Origin: Asterias rubens
Lineage: Eukaryota; Echinodermata; Asteroidea; Forcipulatida; Asteriidae
Assembly (NCBI RefSeq): GCF_902459465.1
Contig: NC_047072.1
Location: 16,225,776-16,289,775, forward strand
DNA: 64,000 nt
Direction: 5' to 3'
The notes under the pieces were generated by a model. It did not search any database and had not been told where the DNA came from. It was given only the letters and a program-made list of their open reading frames with translations. The position numbers and the translations under genes are program-made. Shown here in pieces: positions 40,901-49,600 of this stretch. How positions within the stretch are numbered: position 1 is the stretch's first letter; the number at the start of each line of letters is the position of its first letter.

Positions 40901-43900
40901 AGGCATGGGTATCATCCACTAGGAGCCACCTACTCCTGGGGCTGAAACAGGGTTACCCCCTTCACAGTCCATAAGGATGTAGGCATGGGATTGGTATCAT
41001 CTACTAGTAGCCACGCTGGTAGAGCAGAACTCACTTCTTTCCCAAATGTTTACAAAGAAAGTGCCCTGCTCAAGGGCACAAATGTCATGACAAGGATTCA
41101 AACCCGCACTATGCAGCTGACAACACCGGAGCTTAGGTCAAGTGAACTAGACTGCTCAGCCACGACACGCCAAACTGCTTTAACCTTTACTTAACTTTGA
41201 AAAGCTACAATATCTGCATAATTTACCTGAATCTGTATGATAGACAGAACACACCAGCATTGTATCATCTTGTAGTTCACTGTACCAGAAGCTCCTCACT
41301 AAATATGGAGATGGTTTCTGAATTGCAAGGTAGACATTCTTTTCATTCCGGCCAGTTTGCAAAGCCTGCCAACACAAACAACCAAAATAGTAACTGGTTT
41401 GAATAATAATTTAAGCTAGCTTGCAAAGCCTGTAAAAACAAAGTTAGTTAATTAACTGATTTGTAAGATTCGAAATTGAATACGTGTTCATTTGGTTAGA
41501 ACCAGTAACTAAACATGCCAGCCATTAATAAAACACATCAACTGATGTTATTTAATGAAGTAAGCTTTATAACAACAAGTAATGACCAGACTAAAACTGG
41601 GATTACTTATCAGGAACAGGCCAGAGAAAAACCACTTAATTGTTTGGGTCTTGTGTCTAGAATAGTGAGCTCCATGGGTATACAGCCCTGAGCTGCCGTG
41701 GCACTCCGAAGGTTCCAACCTCTACCCTCGCAGTAACCCTATTTATACCCCTGGGTGAAGTGAAGCAATTATAGTAAAGCATGTTGCAAAAGTGACACGA
41801 CTGGGACCCGAACCCACACTCCGATGACTTAACCACCATAGCTTGAATCTGACGCTGTAAACCACTCAGCCATGACACCCTATTGCATGATGATTCCAAG
41901 AAACCGTACCTTTTTGATAACAACATGAACTTCATCTGAAGCACCAGACTGTTGCATTAACTGCAAACAAACTCGCAGGATGTTGGAGTCACAGAAACCT
42001 CCCATAGGACTGACATACTGAACCTTAGCTGACTTCCATAACGCATCAGACCGATCATTGTCCAACTGAAAAATCAAAGCAATAATATTAATTATAATAA
42101 TTTAAAAAAATATTGGGCACAATCCATCGAAAACACAATGCTCCATGGTGTTTACAGAGTAACATTTAAAAAATCCCTTCGAACACATAGTCATAATTAC
42201 CAGAATTAACAAGAACGGAATAACAATCAGTTTAAAATCAGCAAAACAATTTCAACCGAAATAAATGACAACAAATATAGAAATATGCAATATTTTAAAG
42301 TGCTAAGGTAAACAGTAAAACCAATAGTTCTCTAGTAATGTCAATTGCACCCATCATCATCTTGTCAAATATTCTTATTGTTATGTATTTGACCAAAACA
42401 CAATTACTAAGGACAAATACAAGACGAAGAAGAAGAAAGGAAAAAGGCAAAAGAGAACGCAATAGAAAACAAACAAATTTATACCGGTGATTGAGTAGGC
42501 CCTAAACAAATTATGGGTAAGAAGAGTGAACAAAATATTTACAGTTAAAGAAATAAATGAAGGCAACCATCCAGCAAGTATAACATTCACAAATTCAATT
42601 CAATTCAATCTTTGTTAGTAGATTCAAATTGATTAGTTAAATGCAACAAGATAAAACAATTAATATCAGAATATACAATAAACATAGGCAATAAGTGCAA
42701 TAGAGTAAAATGATATACATAAGAAATAAATAACTATACAGTGTAAAAAACATACACAAAGGGATCCTAGTGCACACTACCTAAAGCTTGATCCATCGGA
42801 AGGACAAAGCCATCATGGTTAAGGGCCTTGCTCAAGGACACAAGTGTCAAGGTTGGACTCGAACCCACACTCTTCTGATCAGAACAGCCAGAGTTTGAGT
42901 CTGGAGTTCTTTATGATAAAAACTTGTCCTGGAGTATGACATTTTTAGATTAATTATCACTCAACTAATATGATTCCCGGCTCCACACCACGGCGCGCAC
43001 ATTACTATCAAACGATAGCAAGCAAAACTTCCAGATCACCCAAACACATCACACACAGGTTCGCAGCTTCCAGAAACGCACTCTATTGGTGAAATTGTCA
43101 CAGTGTAGTGTTGTGTGTATGAACATAAACATAGGCCCCAACAAGCATGTCTTGCACCAAGACTTATCGCAGTGCTACCGTCCATAAAACACATAACATA
43201 TCAGTCACTTACTATATGAAAGTTGCCATTCTGTAAGACACGTTGCGTTAGGACTGCAAGTTCGTTAGTCTTTGGCTGAAGAGATTGTTCCAGCATCAAT
43301 TGTATGGGATGCTCCAGTGACGGTCTGAAAAGCCAAGACACAAGACAAAAAAGTTGAATTACAAAAGTTCTACAAACCAAGTTATTGATACAAAAATATT
43401 AAGCAGTCAAAAACAGCAACTCTCACCAGGGACACGTTGCCACCTACTCTGAAACTGGGCTACCCCCTTCACAGTCCGTAAGGATGTAGGCATGGGTATC
43501 ATCCACTAGGAGTCACCTACTCCTGGAGCTGAAACAGGGTAACCCCTTCACAGTCCATAAGGATGTAGGCATGGGTATCATCCACTAGGAGCCACCTACT
43601 CCCTGGGCTGAAACAGGGTTACCCCCTTCACAGTCCATAAGGATGTAGGCATTGGTATCATCCACTAAGAGCCATCTACTCCTAGGGCTGAAACAGGGTA
43701 ACCCCCTTCACAGTCCATAAGGATGTAGGCATGGGTATCATCCACTAGGAGCCACCTACTCCCTGGGCTGAAACAGGGTTACCCCCTTCACAGTCCATAA
43801 GGATGTAGGCATGGGTATCATCCACTAGGAGTCACCTACTCCCTGGGCTGAAACAGGGTTACCCCCTTCACAGTCCATAAGGATGTAGGCATTGGTATCA

Positions 43901-46900
43901 TCCACTAGGAGCCATCTACTCCTAGGGCTGAAACAGGGTAACCCCCTTCACAGTCCATAAGGATGTAGGCATGGGTATCATCCACTAGGAGCCACCTACT
44001 CCTGAGGCTGAAACAGGGTTACCCCCTTCACAGTCTGTAAGGATATAGGCATGGGTATCATCCACTAGGAGCCACCTACTCCTGGGGCTAAAACAGGGTT
44101 ACCCCCTTCACAGTCTGTAAGGATGTAGGCATGGGTATCATCCACTAGGAGCCACCTACTCCTGAGGCTGAAACAGGGTTACCCCCTTCACAGTCCATAA
44201 GGATGTAGGCATGGGTATCATCCACTAGGAGCCACCTACTCCTGGGGCTAAAACAGGGTTACCCCCTTCACAGTCTGTAAGGATGTAGGCATGGGTATCA
44301 TCCACTAGGAGCCACCTACTCCTGAGGCTGAAACAGGGTTACCCCCTTCACAGTCCATAAGGATGTAGGCATGGGTATCATCCACTAGGAGCCACCTACT
44401 CAGCTAGGGCTGAAACAGGGTTACCCCCTTCACAGTCTATAAGGATGTAGGCATGGGTATCATCCACTAGGAGCCACCTACTCCTGAGGCTGAAACAGGG
44501 TTACCCCCTTCACAGTCTTTAAGGATATAGGCTTGGGTATCATCCACTAGGAGCTGTACCAACTCCCCGGGCTGAAACAGGGTAATCCCCTTCACAGTCC
44601 GTCCTTGGGCTGAAACAGGATTACCCCTTCACAGTCTGTAAGGATGTAGGCATGGGTATCATCCACTAGGGGCCACCTACTCCCTGGGCTGAAACAGGGT
44701 AATTCCCTTCACAGTTTTTAAGGATATAGGCTTGGGTGTCATCCACTAGGAGCCTTGCTGGTAGAGCAGAAGGCACTACCTTACCAACTTTTTATGACCG
44801 GGAATCGAACCCACACTCTGTTGCTGACAGCACCTGAGCTTGAGTCCGGTGAACTAGACTGCTCAGCCTCGACACACCACTGGGGGCAGGCAGGGAAAGC
44901 ACTTATTACTGTAAGAGTCAAACTAAAAACCAACCTTTGTCGGATTGAGTCACACAGTGGTACCACACACTGGAATTCAGTACACTCCTTGATGTGACTT
45001 GACAAAAACAGCAAGATCTTTGGATTGCATTCACGGAATCTTCCCTTCTGAATCAAATCTTTCAATTGACAAATATGCATCCGCCCCTGCATAGAGAAAT
45101 AACAAAACAAATAATCATAATATGAATAATAATATCTATTCGGGCAAACACATTTCCAAGTAATGTACACACATTAAAAATATCTATAAGAACAAAAGTA
45201 AAACAACTGTCTTGTTAATCCCAGAAAATACATTAAGGCAAGGAAGGGCATATAAAAAAGCACAGAAATAGTATCATGAGATGCTATTAGTAATAGTAAT
45301 ATCAATACAAATAAGTATGAATTTGTAATGCACCATATCAATCTCTGTTTAAGGCGCAGAAACAATGTTAGCAAAACAATACAATACATTACAACCAATC
45401 GATCAGTTTATTTCCACAGTATCAAAAATAAAATAAAAAATTGAAGTTGGAAGTTAAGAGTAACATAAGACTTAAATAAAGAACAAGCATTGAGGTTTAT
45501 GTAACTGTGTAGGTACCCATGAAGAAGCACAGCTTGTATGGTTATGGGTCCCTGATTATTTTGATGTTTTGTGGAAGATACCACTCCAAGTAGGACAAAT
45601 GTTCCTAAAAGGACAGATGTATTCAAGAAGGTTCAATGCACAAACTGCTACCAATGAAAGTAGTTAAATGCACAAACTGCTACCAATGAAAGTAGTTCAA
45701 TGCACAAACTGCTACCAATGAAAGTAGTTCAATGCACAAACTGCTACCAATGAAAGTAGTTCAATGCACAAACTGCTACCAATGAAAGTAGTTCAATGCA
45801 CAAACTGCTACCAATGAAAGTAGTTAAATGCACAAACTGCTACCAATGCAAGTAGTTAAATGCACAAACTGCTACCAATGAAAGTAGTTAAATGCACAAA
45901 CTGCTACCAATGAAAGTAGTTAAATGCACAAACTGCTACCAATGAAAGTAGTTAAATGCACAAACTGCTACCAATGAAAGTAGTTAAATGCACAAACTGC
46001 TACCAATGAAAGTAGCTCAATGCACAAACTGCTACCAATGAAAGTAGTTAAATGGACAAAACTTTAAAAAATGAACAGCAGACAAACACAAGCAAAGACA
46101 GGTTAGCAATGTAAGAGAGAAAAAAGTCTTAAACAGATTGAACAGTAACACAGCATTACTGGGCAATTATCAAGTAAAACTCGGTATTCAAATTGGTTAC
46201 CAAAGTGTAGAAAAAAAACTGTTAAGCAACAGGCTGACAGGCAGTTGAAATCATGACTGCATGACACAGATGGAAAATTAAACTCCACAAACTATTGGCT
46301 GTAAAGATGAGGCCTTACATAATAAGAGGCAGGCTAAGATATAAGTCTGGTTTCTTACCTTTACACACAAAGGGTCCTCACAAGATCCTCTTAGTTTCTT
46401 GCAGAATACAGCTCGCTCAAGACACTGGGATAATCTCTGTGGATGAAAAACAGATTGTACTGGTCAGACAAAGGTTCAAGTAGTATTTCAATCAAAAGAA
46501 CTGGGCCTAATTTCATGTCTCTGCTTATCGCTGAACTCTGTTCTTACGATCACCATTCTCCACTTACATGCAAGTGCCAAATTCTGCAATACAGCTGTGT
46601 AAGCATAGAATGCCTAGTAATGTTGAGTACACAAGGCACAAGCAAAAATTCCGACAATCTACTCTGCGGTAGTAGAATAGTAAGACAGTTCTCTAAAGAA
46701 CGAAATCTACTTGGCAAGAATGTGTGTTATCGCAAACCAAATATAATGATGATGTTACCTTCACTTCTGGAGTGGAACACCTTGCTCCATCAACTTCATC
46801 AAAGCCCCCGGAGCAGCCATTTACATCTCTCTCTGATGATCTCCTCCCGTTGCTCACCTCTGCAAGAACTAAAAGGATACCAACATTATACAATTAATAT

Positions 46901-49431
46901 AGGATGGTCACTACCTATAGCTTCTTGGCAATCCTAATAGATATTAAAAACTTACGGCTAGTCCTAAGTTAAGACGTGTAACTTATCCTAACTCGAGATA
47001 AGACTAGTCTTTACTTTTTGTGAAGTTAATTACACCAAACTCTTTCGAACTTAGGAATAATCTTAGGACTTAGGACGAGTTAAGTTCCGTATCCATAGAC
47101 ATGAGGACGCATTGAACCCATCCTACTTAGGGTGATTTCTGGTCCTAACTCGAGATAGGATTAATCCTAGTGTTGCGTGAAATCAGCTGTTGGACACCTT
47201 TGGTAATTGTAAAAGACCAATGTTCTCAATTGATTAAACGTGTAAATATTTTGGCTCAATTGGTCTTCGAATTTGCAAGAGATTAAAGAGAAGAAAAAAA
47301 AACACCCTTGTGAATAATTATAGAAACTTGCATTACTTGGGGGGGCTTTCAGATGCATAATAAAAGGCTACAGCTGAAAACACAATTTTGAACAAGATGT
47401 TCACTGAAATAATTACTGAAACTTAGATTTTCCAATGGGAGTGCCCTTTTCAAGATGAAAAGGCCATGCCCTTTCAAATATGAAATTCCATGCCTGGAAG
47501 TCTCATCAAAACATAACAAAGTCTCTCTTCTGTCTTCTGCGACAGTTAAAGATTAATTGTGTTTTCCATCAATCGCCAGATTCTTTCTCTATTTCAATTA
47601 TCTATGAAAAGCTTGCCAGTTAAATGTACTGTACATGTACACGTTTGGTAATTGTCAAAGACCAGTCTTCTCACTTGGTGTATCCCATCATAAGCATAAA
47701 ATAACAAGCCTGTGAAAATTTGGGCTCAATTGGTCATCTAAGTTTTATAAAAGAAAAAACACCCTTGTTGGACAAATTGGTTTGCTTTCAGAGAGGAATA
47801 GAAGACTTCTAGCTAGAAGTCTTGTATTATTTGAGTGAGAAATTACCTCTTTCTCAAAAACTACTTTACTTCATTCATCAAAAGGGAGTTCTTTCTCACA
47901 ATTTTACTTGGGGGCTTTCAGATGCATAATAAAAGGCTACAGCTGAAGTCTTGTATTATTTGAGTGGGAAATTACCTCTTTCTCAAAAACTACTTTACTT
48001 CATCAAAAGGGAGATGTTATGTTATTGCTCGTTACCCAGCAAGCTTTTATGCTAACAATTATTCTGAGAATTACCAATAGTGTCCAGTGCATTTAATTTT
48101 ACATGTGTAATTTATAAAGACATTGAGTTTGATATCTTACCTGATGCTTCTGAAAGTAAGAGATCTATGTCATCTTCAAATTCGTCGTCAGTCAAAAAAT
48201 CCTGAGATCTTAATGGCCCAATTTCCCCACAGACATCGTCCGAGTCAAACAATTCATCAGAATCAGCAGAAGGTTGTAAACAATCTCTCATTCTCGGCAT
48301 TCTTATTTGTTGATTATCTCTCATTATGTTTGATAGATCTTTTGCAATTTCCGATGGGCTCAATTCACTGTTAACTCCATCTTCATACTTCCTTGTAACA
48401 TCCGACTTAATTGTTATATTTTGGCTGAAGTTCCAGATACGTGCATCAGGGGGTAGGCTTGAATTCTTCAATTCTACAAGGCGTTGTCCATTGGTAGGTG
48501 AAGGCCTTCTGCCAAGAGCTTCTTCAATCCGATCTGATAATTCTGTCACTACTCCAGCAGTATTTGAAACTTGCTCACCATCGAGAGGTAATTCAGTCCC
48601 AGAAATGGGTTTAATGTCATTGTTTGAAAATGATCGTTCAAAAACACTGAGATTTGAATTATATTCATCGTCTGGCGCTTCTTCACTACCTCCAGTCCCA
48701 TAACCACTTGAACGACGGAAGCCATCACCTTTTTTTTTCCCAGTTAATGAAATACTTTTGTCTTCATCATTCAGTTTGAGTTTTGGAACAGCACAAGCTC
48801 CGTCCTCAGGAATGTCATTCAAGTCTAATGAGAGAGATAGACATTTTTTGGCATCACCATTTACGAACCCTTCATCACCAGATGATGAACGGAGATTAGT
48901 GCTTCTTGGAGATTTCTTAAGTTCTTGCGAGGCATCTAAGAAGAACCCATGTCCGTTTTTGTTCTGTGTGGGTTTTTTCTCAGCAGTTAAGTCCTCTTTA
49001 TTATTCTTAAGGCTTGACGTCTCAGCCAAGACTCCAGAGTCGACAGGCAAACCATCTGAGGAATCCCTTTTTCCAGTTACAAGTTGGTTGTCTTGGTGTT
49101 GAGATGCATTCTTCTTCCACAGATTGTCATGGTAGAAGTATATTTTCTCTTTGTTTCTCTTTTCCAAAAGCTGCTTCTCATAACGCTTTAACTTCTTGTT
49201 GCAACGATTTAAAAGTCGTTCTTTATCAACGGAAGTGATTTTGGTAGGACTGAGTTTTACATTTTTGGACTCTTTAGGCGAAGCAGTCAAACCTCGACGT
49301 TGAGTCTGTGTTTCCTGGCGTTGAGGATCATGGTCCTTATTGTCTGAAATATTATTGTCAGTTTCCAGAGTTAAGTCAGGGCACATGCTAATAGCATTCT
49401 GTCTAATGATTTGTTTCCTCATTGTTAACAT
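34842..49431 (-). CDS. TAZ-type zinc finger plus pseudokinase protein, 11 coding exons, 859 aa
   Basis: Exons: 48141-49431, 46759-46859, 46359-46436, 44935-45086, 43213-43324, 41910-42065, 41227-41365, 37902-38030, 36304-36446, 35375-35509, 34842-34985; 2580 nt in all, every phase agreeing. Residues 1-464 are charged and mostly disordered, with a basic helical stretch (69-96) and an acidic DDEFEDDIDLLLSE segment before 430. Residues 465-541 resemble a TAZ zinc finger: the last motif HIKEC..C..C (His521, Cys525, Cys530, Cys535) has exactly the H-x3-C-x4-C-x4-C spacing of p300 TAZ2, while earlier ligands are partly lost. Residues 579-859 are a kinase fold: VHVVIKK (Lys629), YLHSLNVVYLSWKCSG for the catalytic loop, CNFS for DFG, YAAPE, SDVWGLGCLLYELL, and a tyrosine-kinase-like CW..R ending. 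Catalytic Asp is Ser717, Asn is Gly722 and DFG Asp is Asn736, so it should be inactive. TAZ domains bind activation domains in coactivators; any such role here is inference. I recognise no named ortholog. Confidence 0.85.
35375..35509 (-). CDS. TAZ-pseudokinase exon 10 (residues 768-812), C-lobe
   Basis: Encodes VLCDDKALGFYSDVWGLGCL through ADIRRM. It carries the subdomain IX Asp-Val-Trp. Donor GTCAGT. If unspliced, the frame runs on for 25 residues to a TAA, but the downstream exon fits the kinase fold. Confidence 0.87.
36304..36446 (-). CDS. TAZ-pseudokinase exon 9 (residues 720-767), degenerate DFG to APE
   Basis: Encodes CSGLLLDKRNQSVKLCNFSH through STIDPCYAAPE. CNFS replaces the xDFG motif; APE is retained. 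The acceptor AAG follows a long pyrimidine tract. Donor GTAAGC. Confidence 0.88.
36800..37290 (-). mobile_element. Decayed LINE ORF2 C-terminal region and 3' end
   Basis: Minus strand conceptually reads SLHWLPIVSYIPFKLLLLIL and following residues, the typical end of CR1/L2-type reverse transcriptase proteins, with several stops, then a LINE-like 3' tail (36810-36860). Confidence 0.65.
37291..37858. repeat. Direct duplication of about 279 bp, apparently identical
   Basis: 37291-37569 and 37580-37858 read the same base for base where I compared them, separated by 10 bp. The second copy stops about 36 bp from the donor of the exon at 37902. Confidence 0.93.
37902..38030 (-). CDS. TAZ-pseudokinase exon 8 (residues 677-720), alpha-E and catalytic loop start
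   Basis: Encodes DFMELETLLFHDTTLDLC, then AAKYLHSLNVVYLSWK. YLHSLNVV aligns with the helix before HRD, but HRDLK reads YLSWK. Acceptor TAG (38033-38031), donor GTAAGT. Confidence 0.86.
38288..40988 (-). repeat. Tandem array A, 80 bp x about 34, in a TAZ-pseudokinase intron
   Basis: The marker ggcatgggtatcatccacta recurs every 80 bp with scattered point changes. Flanked on the left by cagggcacgttgccacctac and on the right by a tRNA-Leu-like SINE head. Confidence 0.95.
40995..41178 (-). mobile_element. tRNA-Leu-like SINE head adjoining array A
   Basis: Minus strand reads gtgtcgtggctgagcagtct (A-box-like) and gcgggtttgaatcc (B box), then ttgagcagggcac. It begins about 43 bp past the donor of the exon at 41227. 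Confidence 0.75.
41227..41365 (-). CDS. TAZ-pseudokinase exon 7 (residues 631-677), N-lobe to hinge
   Basis: Encodes ALQTGRNEKNVYLAIQKPSP, then LVRSFWYSELQDDTMLVCSV, which resembles the kinase beta4-beta5 region and hinge. Acceptor CAG, donor GTAAAT, one base carried over. Confidence 0.83.
41655..41880 (-). mobile_element. tRNA-Leu-derived SINE
   Basis: Minus strand reads gtgtcatggctgagtggttt, a variable-arm-like stretch, gtgggttcgggtccc, then a body with ggggtataaatagggtt. It begins 24 bp downstream of the donor of the exon at 41910, in the same orientation as the gene. Confidence 0.8.
41910..42065 (-). CDS. TAZ-pseudokinase exon 6 (residues 579-630), N-lobe start
   Basis: Encodes LDNDRSDALWKSAKVQYV, then MGGFCDSN where the glycine-rich loop should be, and ends VHVVIKK. 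Lys629 sits where VAIK Lys is expected. The Gly loop is degenerate. Acceptor CAG, donor GTACGG. Confidence 0.83.
42765..42905 (-). mobile_element. tRNA-derived SINE, 5'-truncated
   Basis: Minus strand has gtgtgggttcgagtccaacc followed by ccttgagcaaggcccttaac, the body shared with the other SINEs here. Confidence 0.65.
43213..43324 (-). CDS. TAZ-pseudokinase exon 5 (residues 541-578), linker
   Basis: Encodes RPSLEHPIQLMLEQSLQ through VLQNGNFHI. A helical-looking linker between the zinc finger and the kinase fold. Acceptor CAG (43327-43325), donor GTAAGT. Confidence 0.83.
43432..44750 (-). repeat. Tandem array B, 80 bp x about 16, related to array A
   Basis: Same 80-bp unit, same left flank (gggacacgttgccacctact) and the same type of SINE head on the right. 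Units degrade near 44540-44740. It lies two introns upstream of array A in the same gene. Confidence 0.93.
44752..44880 (-). mobile_element. tRNA-Leu-like SINE head adjoining array B
   Basis: Minus strand: gtgtcgaggctgagcagtct and tgtgggttcgattcc (perfect B box), then the 80-bp array. It begins about 50 bp after the donor of the exon at 44935. Confidence 0.75.
44935..45086 (-). CDS. TAZ-pseudokinase exon 4 (residues 491-541), second half of TAZ-like finger
   Basis: Encodes GRMHICQLKDLIQKG, RECNPKILLFLSS and then HIKECTEFQCVVPLCDSIRQ. The last block aligns residue for residue with the third HCCC finger of p300 TAZ2. The donor is a weak GTTGGT. Confidence 0.87.
45631..46055. repeat. Minisatellite, 32 bp x about 13
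   Basis: Unit around gcacaaactgctaccaatga, nearly perfect, with a C/A change after agtt. It lies in the intron that splits the TAZ-like finger. Confidence 0.95.
46359..46436 (-). CDS. TAZ-pseudokinase exon 3 (residues 465-490), first half of TAZ-like finger
   Basis: Encodes RLSQCLERAVFCKKLRGSC and then EDPLCVK. Cysteines at 469, 476, 483 and 488; the C-EDPL-C pair matches C-SLPS-C of p300 TAZ2. The His expected four residues before Cys476 is Arg. Acceptor CAG, donor GTAAGA. Confidence 0.85.
46759..46859 (-). CDS. TAZ-pseudokinase exon 2 (residues 431-464)
   Basis: Encodes EVSNGRRSSERDVNGC through CSTPEVK. Acceptor TGCAG (46864-46860), donor GTAACA. Phase 1 in, phase 0 out. Confidence 0.8.
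46940..47166. mobile_element. Possible inverted-repeat element
   Basis: Repeated variants of tcctaactcgagataaga and taggactta in both orientations suggest a short foldback element. Borders are uncertain. Confidence 0.4.
47184..48096 (-). mobile_element. Two overlapping or nested TTAA-type copies
   Basis: The blocks tcaaagaccagtcttctcac and ggctttcagatgcataataa occur twice, ending at accaatagtgtccagtgcat. Suggests insertion of one copy into or beside another. Lies in the intron after the first coding exon of the TAZ-pseudokinase gene. Confidence 0.65.
48141..49431 (-). CDS. TAZ-pseudokinase coding exon 1 (residues 1-430)
   Basis: Opens with MLTMRK and ends LLLSEAS plus one base before donor GTAAGA (48140-48135). 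A TAA in frame at 49461-49459 and A at -3 support this ATG. Rich in Ser, Lys, Asp and Asn with no globular fold apparent. Residues 69-96 (KERLLNRCNKKLKRYEKQ and following) look like a basic helix or coiled coil. The Asp/Glu-Leu segment at 415-430 has the acidic-hydrophobic pattern of transcription activation domains. Confidence 0.85.
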
Positions 49432-49600
49432 CTTACTAAATCCAGTTGCAATTGTTATTTAGCCCCTCATTAGCGAGTAAGATAGAACCATCCCGAACCA
49501 TCAGTCACTAGCTTGGCCAATCAATTATTAAGCAGGTAGCTTTGGTGATCAAGTGCTTCAGTGACACGGTAGAAGTTGTCGTTGCAAACTTGCACAGAAT
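49432..49600 (-). other. Probable 5' UTR part of the TAZ-pseudokinase second exon
   Basis: The acceptor at 49603-49601 (TTTATTTATAG) is good and all three frames have stops before the ATG at 49431. Frame 2 is open for 26 codons from the acceptor to TGA at 49523-49521, and this frame is phase-compatible with the upstream exon at 60203. The segment could therefore be a 5' UTR, a terminal exon of the upstream gene, or both. Confidence 0.5.
49436..49501 (-). other. Upstream ORF of 21 codons ending 4 nt before the TAZ-pseudokinase ATG
   Basis: An ATG at 49501-49499 opens a short frame that ends TAG at 49438-49436, directly before the main start. If the leader exon is real, this would favour regulated reinitiation. 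Confidence 0.4.

Noticed and set aside
46443..46937. Plus-strand 164-codon ORF
   Set aside because: It crosses an exon and introns of the TAZ-pseudokinase gene on the other strand, with no recognisable protein pattern.
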